DNA from: Prostheceraeus crozeri
Lineage: Eukaryota > Platyhelminthes > Polycladida > Euryleptidae
Assembly (NCBI GenBank): GCA_907163375.1
Contig: CAJQUW010016993.1
Coordinates: 1 to 64,000, forward strand
Reading direction: 5' to 3'
Length of the DNA stretch: 64,000 nt
Made by a program: the position numbers and the translations under genes. The notes under the pieces are model-generated. The model was not told the origin of the DNA. It ran no database searches and saw nothing but the letters and a program-made list of their open reading frames with translations. This document shows, piece after piece, positions 54,363-63,999 of the stretch. Every line of letters starts with the position of its first letter. Position 1 is the first letter of the stretch.

Positions 54363-54725
54363 ATGGACAATGTTCAATCCATAGTGAACACACTTTCAAC
54401 AGCCAACGGAGGAGATTTAAAATGTTCACTCATTGGTTCATTCAAAGAAACCCTATCTCAATTCTTTACACTCGCCATATTCATTTTGGTTACCCTCTTA
54501 TCTGGTCGAAAAATGATGAAAGATATCAAAAAACGTAAAGAGAGTGGAAAACCCTTACTCGATGTGGAAGTCGTCAATTATGATGTGTCCAAAACGCCTA
54601 TCCTCAACCCCACCAAACCGCACAATGAAATTCCCATGAAATCGAACGATTTATCGAAGAGTGTGAATAAGTCACGTTCACACAGTAAAATTCCTATGAA
54701 ATCAAACGATATACCGAAGATTTAA
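54363..54725 (+). CDS. Polinton single-pass membrane protein, 120 residues
   Basis: A hydrophobic segment FFTLAIFILVTLLSG (about residues 34-48) is followed by a basic stretch (RKMMKDIKKRKES), which predicts one membrane helix with the C-terminus in the cytosol or virion interior. The tail carries two copies of IPMKSND. The DNA repeat that makes them runs on past the stop codon in decayed form. Small membrane proteins are common in Polinton-like viruses. Role unknown. Confidence 0.6.
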   Translation: MDNVQSIVNTLSTANGGDLKCSLIGSFKETLSQFFTLAIFILVTLLSGRKMMKDIKKRKESGKPLLDVEVVNYDVSKTPILNPTKPHNEIPMKSNDLSKSVNKSRSHSKIPMKSNDIPKI

Positions 54726-55087
54726 AGGATGATTTTCCCATGACATCGTTAAAAATACTACGGATTTGATGTGTTATTTTCCCATGATATCAATCGATTC
54801 ACTGTGACTTTGAAGAACACACTCTGTTACAAATCCTCGTAAAATCAGGTGATTTATCGAGAATTCTGAGGTCCTTTTCCACACCAAATCGACCGATGTT
54901 ATCGTAAAATGACTCAGCAAATTCCCATGAAATCAAGCGTTATCTCGTGAATTTGACCTACAAAAAGGGACAAGCCCCGTACACCACCAAAAATGAATGA
55001 TTCATCGTGAATTTGACGGAGCACCAATCAGAGCACTTGTAGGCGTGGGCGTCAACCAATGAGAAGAAATTTTCCCACGCTCAACTC
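54726..55087. repeat. Decayed repeats and promoter region
   Basis: Degenerate copies of the ATTCCCATGAAATCAAACGA word and of a GTGAATTTGAC word continue from the end of the previous gene to about 55010. From 55018 come GGAGCACCAATCAGAGCAC and a GGCGTGGGCG word, shared with the region before 47513, then the TATA box. Confidence 0.6.
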
Positions 55088-55095
55088 TATATAAA
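55088..55095 (+). promoter_or_regulatory. TATA box of the 509-residue gene
   Basis: TATATAAA, 38 bp before the ATG at 55126, preceded by GAGCAC and CCAAT words. Confidence 0.65.
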
Positions 55096-55125
55096 CTGAG
55101 CCATTTCAGTCATTTTCATTCAGTC

Positions 55126-56655
55126 ATGGGTAAACGTACGAACACGTTGGAAGCTCCTCTCGCGAAGAAGGTGAAAGTCACGTATTCGTCAGATACACCG
55201 ACATCGAAGCCAGTCTTTGTTGAAGCGACGGAGCCCTATTTCCATACGAATGGGAAAGCCGAGAAGAACTACCTTACCAAGGCACAACCACAGTTGGAGC
55301 CTCTGCCCATCACACGTCTGGTATTGGGCAAGAAATGGAATAACACTGGATATTATCCCATTCGCGGAGAGAATGTGACAATGGATGCGATGGATTGGCA
55401 ATCACGACGAGACATTTCAAAACTCGTGTTTGCCACGGGATTTTATGGATGGCGTGCACAAACGTACAATAACACTGGGTACGGTTCCGATCAACTCACC
55501 TCCCTCTTCACCATTTCTCAAGCCGTCTCACGCGATCTGGAGATGTTGGAAGATGCGATACAATCCCTCTACAAACAAGTCCAACCCGAATCTGCCTACA
55601 ACTTTATCTCCTGTCTCGGTTATGTACACAAGAAATCGGCCTACGACAGTGTCTTTATGAAGCTGAAGCAGGACACGCCCATCTTCCTGATGAAGGAGAA
55701 TGGAAAGAACAAGAAGGTTAGTTTGGCCACTATTGGACATCTTCTTGCCAATCTCAAGGCGAATACCTTCCTTCAAGCAAATACCATCTTCCGCGCCACA
55801 GGCATATACTATAATCCACAGACAAAGACTCTGAAACTGTGTTTTACTGTGGATCAAATCCAAGTCCGCATCAAACAGGTGGAGGAAGGTCAGAGCACAG
55901 CGGTGGAGGAAAAGAAGAAGAAGAAGAAGACAAAGCTGACACTCGATATAAAGAAGGCACACATTCCCTCCAGTGGTTTATTTGATCTGATACACATGGT
56001 GCAATCTAAACAGGATATTGATTGGGAGGAACTCAAACACTTTATAGAGGATCTCGATCATCTCTCCCAATTAGAGGACAGTATTGCACTTATGAAACAA
56101 AAGGAGGATGAGATGACAAACATGCTTTCTCAGAGGTGGAGTGCTCAACCCACGGAGGAGGAGGATTGGAAGATGATGCGGACGGATTATGCCAAGGCGC
56201 AAGCACTCGGTGTGTACATTCGCATCCGGGAAGAGTCACACGCGCTGCATATCTTTGACGGTGATCAAATACAAGCCGAGAAATGGATCAATCGATTCCT
56301 CGAAATGTTCAAGGATATGGTGGAACACAAACAGGAGAGTCAGTGGTATGTGTCATCCTCATGGTACAAAGCAGGACAGTGTGTCAATGAGAAGTGGTCT
56401 GTGTTGAACTATATTGAACATTATTTCATTGTGCGTAGTGCCTACGAAATCCATCGTCGCGCCTTTCCCAACATGTTGAAGGAAGCATTTGCACGGTACA
56501 ATATGAATCCTCTTACCCATGACATGGAAAGGACATTGATGAGTGAAATGGTGACTGCTCTTGAAAACTCACTCTTTAAGACATGTACACGTGGACGTTT
56601 TATTCCACCTCTTCTTTATTCTGGAAATGATTCTATGTTTTGGAAACAATTTTAA
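55126..56655 (+). CDS. Polinton hypothetical nuclear protein, 509 residues
   Basis: It has a strong promoter and a large intact frame. The N-terminus has a nuclear-localisation-like LAKKVKV. Middle parts contain WNNTGYYPIRG, DAMDWQSRRDISKLVF and a lysine-run linker (VEEKKKKKKTKLTL) separating an N-terminal domain of about 240 residues from a helical C-terminal domain (residues about 280-509). No signal peptide, membrane helix or catalytic motif that I know is present. Position before the packaging ATPase suggests a structural or packaging role, or one in replication; the sequence does not decide. Confidence 0.6.
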   Translation: MGKRTNTLEAPLAKKVKVTYSSDTPTSKPVFVEATEPYFHTNGKAEKNYLTKAQPQLEPLPITRLVLGKKWNNTGYYPIRGENVTMDAMDWQSRRDISKLVFATGFYGWRAQTYNNTGYGSDQLTSLFTISQAVSRDLEMLEDAIQSLYKQVQPESAYNFISCLGYVHKKSAYDSVFMKLKQDTPIFLMKENGKNKKVSLATIGHLLANLKANTFLQANTIFRATGIYYNPQTKTLKLCFTVDQIQVRIKQVEEGQSTAVEEKKKKKKTKLTLDIKKAHIPSSGLFDLIHMVQSKQDIDWEELKHFIEDLDHLSQLEDSIALMKQKEDEMTNMLSQRWSAQPTEEEDWKMMRTDYAKAQALGVYIRIREESHALHIFDGDQIQAEKWINRFLEMFKDMVEHKQESQWYVSSSWYKAGQCVNEKWSVLNYIEHYFIVRSAYEIHRRAFPNMLKEAFARYNMNPLTHDMERTLMSEMVTALENSLFKTCTRGRFIPPLLYSGNDSMFWKQF

Positions 56656-56711
56656 GTTATGTTTAATACATGATGCATGGAATATATGTCTGACTTTTAT
56701 GATTCGACAAG

Positions 56712-57926
56712 ATGGATTTCCGTTTAGAGAATGACTCATCCATGATTGTCTCGGGTCCTAGTAAATCGGGAAAGTCCACGTTTGTGGCGAATATGATCAA
56801 GAATCGTCATACTTTATTTAAAAAGCCCATTCGTAAAGTCTGGTGGTATTATGGGATAGAAAGTCCATTTCATAAAGAGTTACAAGAGGTGATCTTGAAA
56901 ATGGGTGTCCCTACCCAAGATGATTTTGATCAATTGCAAGAAAATGATTTAATTGTTCTCGATGATTTACAACAGGAATCTCAAAACAATGAAACTGTGA
57001 CGGGCTTATTTTTAAGAGGATCTCATCATAAACGGTTTTTCGCAGTGCAAATCACACAGTATCTGTATGGTGATAAAGAACAACGTATGCGTAATGGCAA
57101 TGTCCATTATTTGGTCGCGTTCAATAATCCGAGAAATCAACAACAATTGGCTCAATTCATGGGGAAAATGCTCCCAAAAGGCAATATGAGCGTCGTGCAT
57201 GATATTTTAACGACATTGGTTCAAAAGTATGGGAATTATGCCTACCTCTTTATTGATTTCACTACAAATTGTCCGTTTGAGTACCGATTTCGCACCAACT
57301 TATTTAATCCACCGATGATTGTGTTTAAGTTAAGCAAAAGACCCAATAAAACGAAAATGGACTTTAGTGAATTAGTGGTGGTTCCCAAATCTGACATGAA
57401 TGAACACACCGGTGGCGGACAGCAAATGGGCGGCGGTGGTGACAGTACCCAACTGATGTCGACCATGTTGCAACGTCAAGCGGAAGATCAGAGGGTGAGA
57501 ACCATGATGATGACTCCTCAACAAGCCCATCTTGACCGTATTGCACGAGATATTGTGCGTCACCGTCCTACTGCCAATGATATCGCTGCATGGAACGCCC
57601 GGATGTATTTGTTCGATAAATTTCGTCGCCAATTTTTCAATTTGGACAATGATCATGGGAAGCGATTGGAAAAACCTCTGCTCACGCACACCGCAAAACC
57701 TCCGCTCACGCACACCACAAAACCTTCGCTCACGCACGCCACAAAACCTCCGCTCACGCACGTCGCAGATCCACCCGTCCTCAAGCGATCGAAAGGGAAA
57801 GTCGTCAAACCTTCGGTTGTCACCTCTCCCAAGACGAAGCGTTCTCCCTTGAAATCATCCATCAATACTCGTTTAAGTAAAAAAGGAGTTCTTGAATTGG
57901 GATCCTATGGCTCACCATTCAGGTAA
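56712..57926 (+). CDS. FtsK/A32-like genome-packaging ATPase of the Polinton
   Basis: The Walker A motif GPSKSGKST lies at residues 15-23 and Walker B LIVLDD at 80-85, followed by a polar LVAFNNPRNQQQ segment as in the A32-like group. These are hallmarks of the ATPase that drives DNA into capsids in Polintons, adenovirus-like and large DNA viruses. The first 230 residues make the ATPase. The remaining 170 are low complexity: a glycine-rich stretch (GGGQQMGGGGDS), a helical part, and four repeats of the type KPPLTHTT before a basic end. It lies directly before the integrase region, the usual Polinton neighbourhood. Confidence 0.85.
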   Translation: MDFRLENDSSMIVSGPSKSGKSTFVANMIKNRHTLFKKPIRKVWWYYGIESPFHKELQEVILKMGVPTQDDFDQLQENDLIVLDDLQQESQNNETVTGLFLRGSHHKRFFAVQITQYLYGDKEQRMRNGNVHYLVAFNNPRNQQQLAQFMGKMLPKGNMSVVHDILTTLVQKYGNYAYLFIDFTTNCPFEYRFRTNLFNPPMIVFKLSKRPNKTKMDFSELVVVPKSDMNEHTGGGQQMGGGGDSTQLMSTMLQRQAEDQRVRTMMMTPQQAHLDRIARDIVRHRPTANDIAAWNARMYLFDKFRRQFFNLDNDHGKRLEKPLLTHTAKPPLTHTTKPSLTHATKPPLTHVADPPVLKRSKGKVVKPSVVTSPKTKRSPLKSSINTRLSKKGVLELGSYGSPFR

Positions 57927-57947
57927 TGGCAACGGCAGCCGCGCCAA

Positions 57948-59201
57948 TTGCCTCCTCATTCTTATCGCGTATCTTTGGACGTTGTTGCGGCCAAGGCAAC
58001 GCAGACGACAGCGCAGAGACACAGTACACCATCACGGCGAGCTTTAATTGTTGTTCCAACGGGAATACCGCCTATCTTCAACCCCCACGTCAATACCAAG
58101 CAGATTGTGTCGATGGAGGAGGTGTTGCACAAGATTTATTACAATCCCAAACATCCCGCTGGCTACGGAAGCGTCAATGCACTTGCTGCTGCTTCACATT
58201 ATTCAAAAACAAAAGTCAAACAATGGTTAATGCGTCAACCGACCTACACCCTTCACAAATCTCGATTGCATCGTATTAAGCCCTTGCACCCGTATCGTGT
58301 ACGCGGTCCGCAAATTCAATTTCAAGCGGATATTGTCGATTATCAAAAGTATGCACAGCATAATCGTGGCTACAAGTATATTCTCATGGTGATGGACATC
58401 TTTACACGCAAAGCCTGGGCATTCCCTCTCAAAACCAAGAGTGCCAAAGAAGTGTCGGGGGTTTTAGAAGCCATTTTCGCAACCATTCCCACCCCGCAAC
58501 GACTACAAACGGATCAAGGTCGTGAATTTTATAACCGACCGGTGAAAGACGTCTTGGACAAGCACGCTATTGAATTGTTTTCCATCTACAGTCCCTATAA
58601 ATGTGCTCATGTCGAACGCTTGAATCGTACGGTCAAGAATAAATTGGAACGTATCTTTACAGCCACCAATGACAAGAATTGGGTGGATTATATCGCAGAT
58701 GTCATGTATGCATACAATCACAGCACCCATTCATCCACAGGTTTCACCCCGATGGATGTGAATGCCTCCAATACCGAGGAAGTGAAACGAAACAATGCGA
58801 AACGTCTCCGACAAAACTATAAAAAGGTTGCAGTCCCGGGAAAGTCTATCCCTGTGGGAGCACGGGTACGTATTTCACGTGATAAAGGAACGTTTGGACG
58901 AGGGTATGAAGCGAATTGGTCGACGGAAGAGTTCATTGTCTCCAACATTCTCAAGAACCCTCATGGTACCAAAATGTACAAGATCAAAGACTTGAGTGGA
59001 GAAGAGATCAAAGGATCCTTTTATGCTCAGGAATTACAAGTGATTCATCGGGAGGAAGAAGTCTATCAAGTGGACAAAGTGCTCAAGACCCGACGTCGGA
59101 ATGGACGACCAGAATATTTTGTGCACTGGCAAGGTTATCCGGCCTCGATGAACTCATGGGTGACAGACTTAGAACCTCTAGGTAATGTACGCCGCTATTG
59201 A
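57948..59201 (+). CDS. Polinton integrase with chromodomain
   Basis: A retroviral-type integrase that would insert the element into the chromosome. The catalytic triad is D128 (QADIVD), D189 (QTDQGREF) and E223 (HVERLNRTVK) of the open frame, with the LYHDPKHPA-like IYYNPKHPAGYGS block typical of Polinton integrases before it. The C-terminus is a chromodomain (YQVDKVLKTRRRNGRPEYF, then VHWQGYPASMNSWV), which may guide insertion to modified chromatin. The frame is open from about 57927 without an ATG; the first in-frame ATG is at 58113 and gives 362 residues with all catalytic parts. The exact start is unresolved. Confidence 0.88.
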   Translation: MPPHSYRVSLDVVAAKATQTTAQRHSTPSRRALIVVPTGIPPIFNPHVNTKQIVSMEEVLHKIYYNPKHPAGYGSVNALAAASHYSKTKVKQWLMRQPTYTLHKSRLHRIKPLHPYRVRGPQIQFQADIVDYQKYAQHNRGYKYILMVMDIFTRKAWAFPLKTKSAKEVSGVLEAIFATIPTPQRLQTDQGREFYNRPVKDVLDKHAIELFSIYSPYKCAHVERLNRTVKNKLERIFTATNDKNWVDYIADVMYAYNHSTHSSTGFTPMDVNASNTEEVKRNNAKRLRQNYKKVAVPGKSIPVGARVRISRDKGTFGRGYEANWSTEEFIVSNILKNPHGTKMYKIKDLSGEEIKGSFYAQELQVIHREEEVYQVDKVLKTRRRNGRPEYFVHWQGYPASMNSWVTDLEPLGNVRRY

Positions 59202-59210
59202 TTTGTAATC

Positions 59211-59507
59211 ATGCAGGAACTGCATGAGGAACAACATGTGTACTTGTTGAGCAATACTCAACCCCATTTGTATGACAATAAAGCCAATCATTTCTTTACA
59301 CGACTGGAAAATCCACTTTTTATTCCTAAAGGAGAAACATGGGAAGTAGGCTTGAAAGAGTTTGGGTATGTGAATAATGTGGATACGATTCCCGAAGATT
59401 GTTATATTACCGTGGGGAAAATGGTGGATACGAAAGATTTGAAGGCCTATTTGCCTTATTATACGATGGAAGGGACCAATGTGGTCCGTCGTCACACCAT
59501 TTTTTGA
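59211..59507 (+). CDS. Polinton structural-type protein, N-terminal module
   Basis: A 98-residue frame with HVYLLSNTQPHLYDNKANHF and PKGETWEVGLKEFGYVNNVD. This is the start of a protein type widespread in Polintons (annotated in worms as F54H12.2-like): a 'polymer of strands' opening SN…P…N…F…RL, followed by WEV-L. The same module opens the protein at 63082. It begins 9 bp after the integrase stop. Role in the particle is likely but not proven. Confidence 0.5.
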   Translation: MQELHEEQHVYLLSNTQPHLYDNKANHFFTRLENPLFIPKGETWEVGLKEFGYVNNVDTIPEDCYITVGKMVDTKDLKAYLPYYTMEGTNVVRRHTIF

Positions 59508-62500
59508 ATCCGATGAGGAAGTGAAACGAGTCCCCATGATCACAGCGTTGGAATTATATACACGCCGCACCATTTCCAGCATGATGACTGTCACGACACA
59601 TCCATCCTACTTGTATTATGGAGGCAATGGCATAGAGGAAGCAGATGTCTATGTGATTGACATTGTCCCATTTTCCCTGTTTCAAATCAAGGAATTCTCC
59701 GCCTTTCATTACGTCCTTGTGTTTTCCCCTCATTTGGCGGCCTCACTCTTATTGGACAAATGTGTCTATCATTTATCGTTGACGGATGTCGTTCGGATCC
59801 ATACACGACTCTCCATTCATCGAAAGGAATGTGACGTAAAGAAATATCCCGCTCATGACTATTGGTTCAGTGTGATTCCCTTACACCGCTGTCATTTTGC
59901 CAAACATGGGATTGAAAGGATGTTGGGAAATGAAATCTCAGTGCTCAATTTATTCAAACAATTAGAATGGTTTGGTGTGGGGAAGTTAGTGTTTCATTCA
60001 TCCAACAGATTGTCCTTTCATGTAAAGCATGCTTCCAGTTATACATTGTCTGCGATGGATTATGGGATCCTCTCCGAATTGCAGAAAATAGCCACTGTTA
60101 CCATGGCTCCCCCAGTGACTTATCAGGATATACAACCCCTGAGTGATGATACTACACGTGCTGTGTGGATGAGGACCGATACCTTTGTGAGCTCTCTCAA
60201 ACGCAATGCAAAGGCTCCTCCTATTCCCAGAGGGCATATAGGTCTGTTTCATAATCTTCGCATCCTTCTTCCTAAACTGAGAGCGTTGATGAAAGCCGTG
60301 AAAATGTATCAACACACCTTTTTCCGAATGCAACATTTGGCCTCTAAAAAATGGATTGCTTTACCAACACGCACCATGAAAAATCAATTTATTTTCCCAG
60401 TGGAGTTTCTCAATCCACTCACCCCAAAAGAACGTGAAACGAAGTATCCACATCCCAAGAAAAAACATGTGTCATGGTTCAGAAACCGTATTGATCAATT
60501 GTATGACAAGATTGATACACAGTTACACAAAATCGATCCTACCCTTCATATAGCTGATGCTCCTGATTTAGTCACCTCCCGTTTCTTGCCTACCTATATC
60601 AACACACTGAATGCAAAGTACCGCAACATGATGCGCATTCTACGTCAACACAAGATGGAAGGTGTTTTAGTCTCTAAACGATTCGGAGTCAAGAAGCGAT
60701 TGTTTGATACGGTCTTATTGAAAAATGTTCGACAATCGATTCAAAAGGAACAAGGTACAAAACGGCCCATCATTCATCATTTAGTTCATTCCCATCCTAA
60801 AGATGGGAAAGAAAATGTATTGGCCAGTGGTGCGGATATGCAGCATGAAACGGGGCAACATGCCCTTCCCTTCACATCTACGGAAAAGTATCATATCTAC
60901 AACACGTATAATGTATTTGCCTATCATAGTTTGGTGGATTTGATGGAGATGTATGGGCATATTCTCCATGATTTTGAAGTGAAACAGGAACGGTTGGCAA
61001 CGTTAAGAAGGAGGGTGAAAGAATTCAAACCCACTGCAGGAACTGACAATCTTGATGAGATCGTTCGTGAACGAGATAGGGTGAATGCAGAAGTGACTGT
61101 GTTGACATCGGATCTTTGTCAATTCATCAAGAGGAACAAACTGTTATTTTATGTGTCTAGACCTGAATCGTTTTATTACAAGAATGTAGAGAGTGATAAG
61201 ACATGGAGTTCTATCGTCCCCACAGGTTATTATTCGTTGGAAACCTATTTGAATACCATCTTCCCCGCCCCCATGACATGGACCATCACATCCATGTCCT
61301 ATCATTATGAACTGACCATCGATTGCACGGACGATATGGAAATCAAGATGGACCGGCACTCTAAAGCCTATGAGATATTCAAAACAGAAGAAGTGACTAC
61401 CTACGTGTGGGAAGAATGGATCTTGGAAATCCCCCTCAGCACGATTCATGTTCCCTCCTTTATCCTTCAGAAACAAACCATGGAATTGGACGCTCTCTTT
61501 GAAAAGAAGAGTGTCCCCTATGCATTGAGTGGGACCCATGTCTTGCTTCGAAACGGAAAACCGACACAACAGTATAAGACCGAGGATAAGAAGCATCCCA
61601 ATATTCTCAACATCAAACATGGCGACTCTTTTGAGATTTTTCATACCCTATCTCATCTCCCTAGTCCATTACGCTTCAATTTACCCACGAAATATTATAC
61701 CCTTCAATCGTTTGTGCAAGCTTTCAATCAAGCCATCCCCCTGCCTGATATGGTGTGGGTGACGTATACAACAGTGGGCGTCTTTCACGTGCTTCACTTT
61801 AAAATCGCGGAAGGGTATGGGTTGAAAATCAATCCCCCACAACTCTGGCAACACATGTTGAATCATAGTCATGAATATGGTATGTTCACCTATCATGAAC
61901 AAACCTGTATACACTCGGAAACGCCGGAACATTGTTCTGCAAGTTACCGTCGGTATCAACAACGTCCAAAACATGTCACCCATGGGATGACATTACACAT
62001 CTATGGTTTACCGGAATATACCTTTGATTATGCCAAAGGATGGAACCACACCCTCGTCACCCTCTTCCCATGGAAAGGGAAGGAATTGGATCGCTTGTTT
62101 CAGAAATCCTATTTCCCTTATGCGTACGAATCGAAAGAGCTGTTGGCCAATACGTGTTTACAATCCTACTTGTTTGGAGATAAACTCTCTGATAAGACAT
62201 TGTATTCACCCGCTGTCGCGTATCAAGAAGGATCCACCCTGAAAGTCTGCAAAGATAGATTGACTTCCTTTATTGGATGGTTCAGTGTTGATATGCAACA
62301 GCTCATGACGACCATGATGGAACGCTGGCAAGAAAACATGTTTTATCTAGTGGATGGTATGGTGTTGGGAGTGGATGTGGGAAAACAAGATATTCAATCG
62401 GTGATGGTGAATACACATCCCACACCTCGCCCTTTTCTTCATCTCTATAGCAAGACCATGAAACCGTTGCACATCTATGACCACATGATTCGGCAAGGTT

Positions 62501-63057
62501 ACATCAACCCCACCCTGGACATTTCTACCTCGTTTCATCGTGTCCACATTCCCAAAGGGAGTTATACCTTGGAAGGACTCTTTTCTAAACTCCAAGTGAA
62601 TTTACAGATGTGGACGGATGTATCCCTCTCTCTCTCGAAAGATCATTATTTGACGGTGAAAACCGCAGAACATGCCTTTATTGATTTTGGAGAAGCGTTG
62701 AGTTATCGTATAGGTCTACCCCAATCCTATTACGGACCCAATACACAGATGACAACACTCTCTCCCCTCAGCCTAACTCCCAATTCCTTCAACATTATCG
62801 TCTATTGTAATATTGTGGCGGAAAGTATTGTGGGAGGACAACGTGAACAAATCTTGAAAATTCATCCCATTGAAGAGAAACAACGTTTGGGGGAAATGGT
62901 GTCGTATGAAGTGTCCAATATTGATTATTACCCCATTTTTACATCCGCTATTGATGAGATTGAAATTCAGTTGCGTGGTGACGATGGTGAATTTATTCCA
63001 ATTCATGAAGGACGATCCTATTTCAAACTCCATCTCCGCCGTAAGGAGACTAGGTAA
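59479..63057 (+). CDS. Polinton large structural-type protein, 1192 residues
   Basis: The largest gene in view. Residues 1-520 contain strand-rich sequence and a basic region with a long helical segment (QERLATLRRRVKEF, RERDRVNAEVTVL). Further on the same beta module appears at least three times, each opened by a P-x-GYY/SYT-type turn: VPTGYYSLETYL near 579, LPTKYYTLQSFV near 731 and IPKGSYTLEGLF near 1021. The last 110 residues (NIIVYCNIVAESIVGG, IEIQLRGDDGEFIPIHEGRS, KLHLRRKE) match the C-terminus of the protein at 63082. A fibre- or penton-like particle component is my best guess. Confidence 0.6.
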   Translation: MWSVVTPFFESDEEVKRVPMITALELYTRRTISSMMTVTTHPSYLYYGGNGIEEADVYVIDIVPFSLFQIKEFSAFHYVLVFSPHLAASLLLDKCVYHLSLTDVVRIHTRLSIHRKECDVKKYPAHDYWFSVIPLHRCHFAKHGIERMLGNEISVLNLFKQLEWFGVGKLVFHSSNRLSFHVKHASSYTLSAMDYGILSELQKIATVTMAPPVTYQDIQPLSDDTTRAVWMRTDTFVSSLKRNAKAPPIPRGHIGLFHNLRILLPKLRALMKAVKMYQHTFFRMQHLASKKWIALPTRTMKNQFIFPVEFLNPLTPKERETKYPHPKKKHVSWFRNRIDQLYDKIDTQLHKIDPTLHIADAPDLVTSRFLPTYINTLNAKYRNMMRILRQHKMEGVLVSKRFGVKKRLFDTVLLKNVRQSIQKEQGTKRPIIHHLVHSHPKDGKENVLASGADMQHETGQHALPFTSTEKYHIYNTYNVFAYHSLVDLMEMYGHILHDFEVKQERLATLRRRVKEFKPTAGTDNLDEIVRERDRVNAEVTVLTSDLCQFIKRNKLLFYVSRPESFYYKNVESDKTWSSIVPTGYYSLETYLNTIFPAPMTWTITSMSYHYELTIDCTDDMEIKMDRHSKAYEIFKTEEVTTYVWEEWILEIPLSTIHVPSFILQKQTMELDALFEKKSVPYALSGTHVLLRNGKPTQQYKTEDKKHPNILNIKHGDSFEIFHTLSHLPSPLRFNLPTKYYTLQSFVQAFNQAIPLPDMVWVTYTTVGVFHVLHFKIAEGYGLKINPPQLWQHMLNHSHEYGMFTYHEQTCIHSETPEHCSASYRRYQQRPKHVTHGMTLHIYGLPEYTFDYAKGWNHTLVTLFPWKGKELDRLFQKSYFPYAYESKELLANTCLQSYLFGDKLSDKTLYSPAVAYQEGSTLKVCKDRLTSFIGWFSVDMQQLMTTMMERWQENMFYLVDGMVLGVDVGKQDIQSVMVNTHPTPRPFLHLYSKTMKPLHIYDHMIRQGYINPTLDISTSFHRVHIPKGSYTLEGLFSKLQVNLQMWTDVSLSLSKDHYLTVKTAEHAFIDFGEALSYRIGLPQSYYGPNTQMTTLSPLSLTPNSFNIIVYCNIVAESIVGGQREQILKIHPIEEKQRLGEMVSYEVSNIDYYPIFTSAIDEIEIQLRGDDGEFIPIHEGRSYFKLHLRRKETR

Positions 63058-63081
63058 TTATGGACAGAGTGACACTCAACC

Positions 63082-63999
63082 ATGCATGAGGAAACGATTC
63101 ACTTGTTGAGTAATGCGCAGCCCAATTTGTTTCCTGAAAATAGAGCCAATCATTTCAAAAATCGCTTGGTTCCTTCCATCCCCATAGTCCATGGGGATCA
63201 ATGGGAAGCCGGTATCTCCGTCGTCAACTTTATCAATACCCTTCAGACAATACCCGTGGATGTCAGCTTTAGTGTGGGGACATTGAAGGATCATCCTGAG
63301 ACGATTTCAACCGTCTATACGTCCTCTATCCTTCCTGTCAAAACGGATTCACCGCGAGGAGAGCAAGGCAAACAAGGCAAACAAGGTGAACAAGGCAAAC
63401 AAGGCAAACAGGGTGAACAAGACAAACAAGATAAACAAGACAAACAAGGCAAACAGGGAGAACAAGGCAAATTTACGCGCTTCAACATTCCACGCGGTAT
63501 TTATTCGGAGAAGACGTTGATGCAGTGTTTGAATCAAAATCGACAGCATGGACACAATTTCCACTTTTCTATCACTACATTGGCGCCTCATGTCCATGTT
63601 GTTTCAGTGGTCGTACCCCCACACTACAGTATGAAACTCCATCCTTTGCTCAAAGACATTCTTGGGTTTAAAACAGACTTACTCACTTCCTCACAGCAAG
63701 CGACTGCCCCTTTGAATTTGAATGCCTTCACCTACAATATTCTCCTGTATTGTAATATTGTAGGCTATCATTATGTAGGAGGTATGAAAACAAACTGTAT
63801 GTGTGTGATTCCCTACACGGGGAAAGATTATGGAGATAGTATTCATCATGAATTCCAGAATGTCACCTATCTCCCTGTGAAAAGTCAACAGGTGCAAGAT
63901 ATTGAAATCAAACTCATGTCGGATGACGGTCATCCCATCCCTATGACAGACGGACGGTCCTATGTAAAAATGCATCTTCGACGTCGCGCAATTAAGTAA
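63082..63999 (+). CDS. Polinton structural-type protein with collagen-like segment, 305 residues
   Basis: The N-terminal module ([33 protein letters not shown]) resembles the frame at 59211. Residues about 93-130 form a collagen-like run of G-x-Q/K triplets (GKQGKQGEQ repeats). The beta module follows ([20 protein letters not shown]), and the C-terminus ([47 protein letters not shown]) matches the end of the 1192-residue protein. Collagen-like runs occur in phage and virus fibres, where they make stiff trimers. It ends at the window edge with its own stop. Confidence 0.6.
   Translation: MHEETIHLLSNAQPNLFPENRANHFKNRLVPSIPIVHGDQWEAGISVVNFINTLQTIPVDVSFSVGTLKDHPETISTVYTSSILPVKTDSPRGEQGKQGKQGEQGKQGKQGEQDKQDKQDKQGKQGEQGKFTRFNIPRGIYSEKTLMQCLNQNRQHGHNFHFSITTLAPHVHVVSVVVPPHYSMKLHPLLKDILGFKTDLLTSSQQATAPLNLNAFTYNILLYCNIVGYHYVGGMKTNCMCVIPYTGKDYGDSIHHEFQNVTYLPVKSQQVQDIEIKLMSDDGHPIPMTDGRSYVKMHLRRRAIK

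Noticed and set aside
57926-58279. Frame of 117 codons starting at the ATPase stop
   Set aside because: It overlaps the integrase region in another frame and has no recognisable domain; I left it unassigned.
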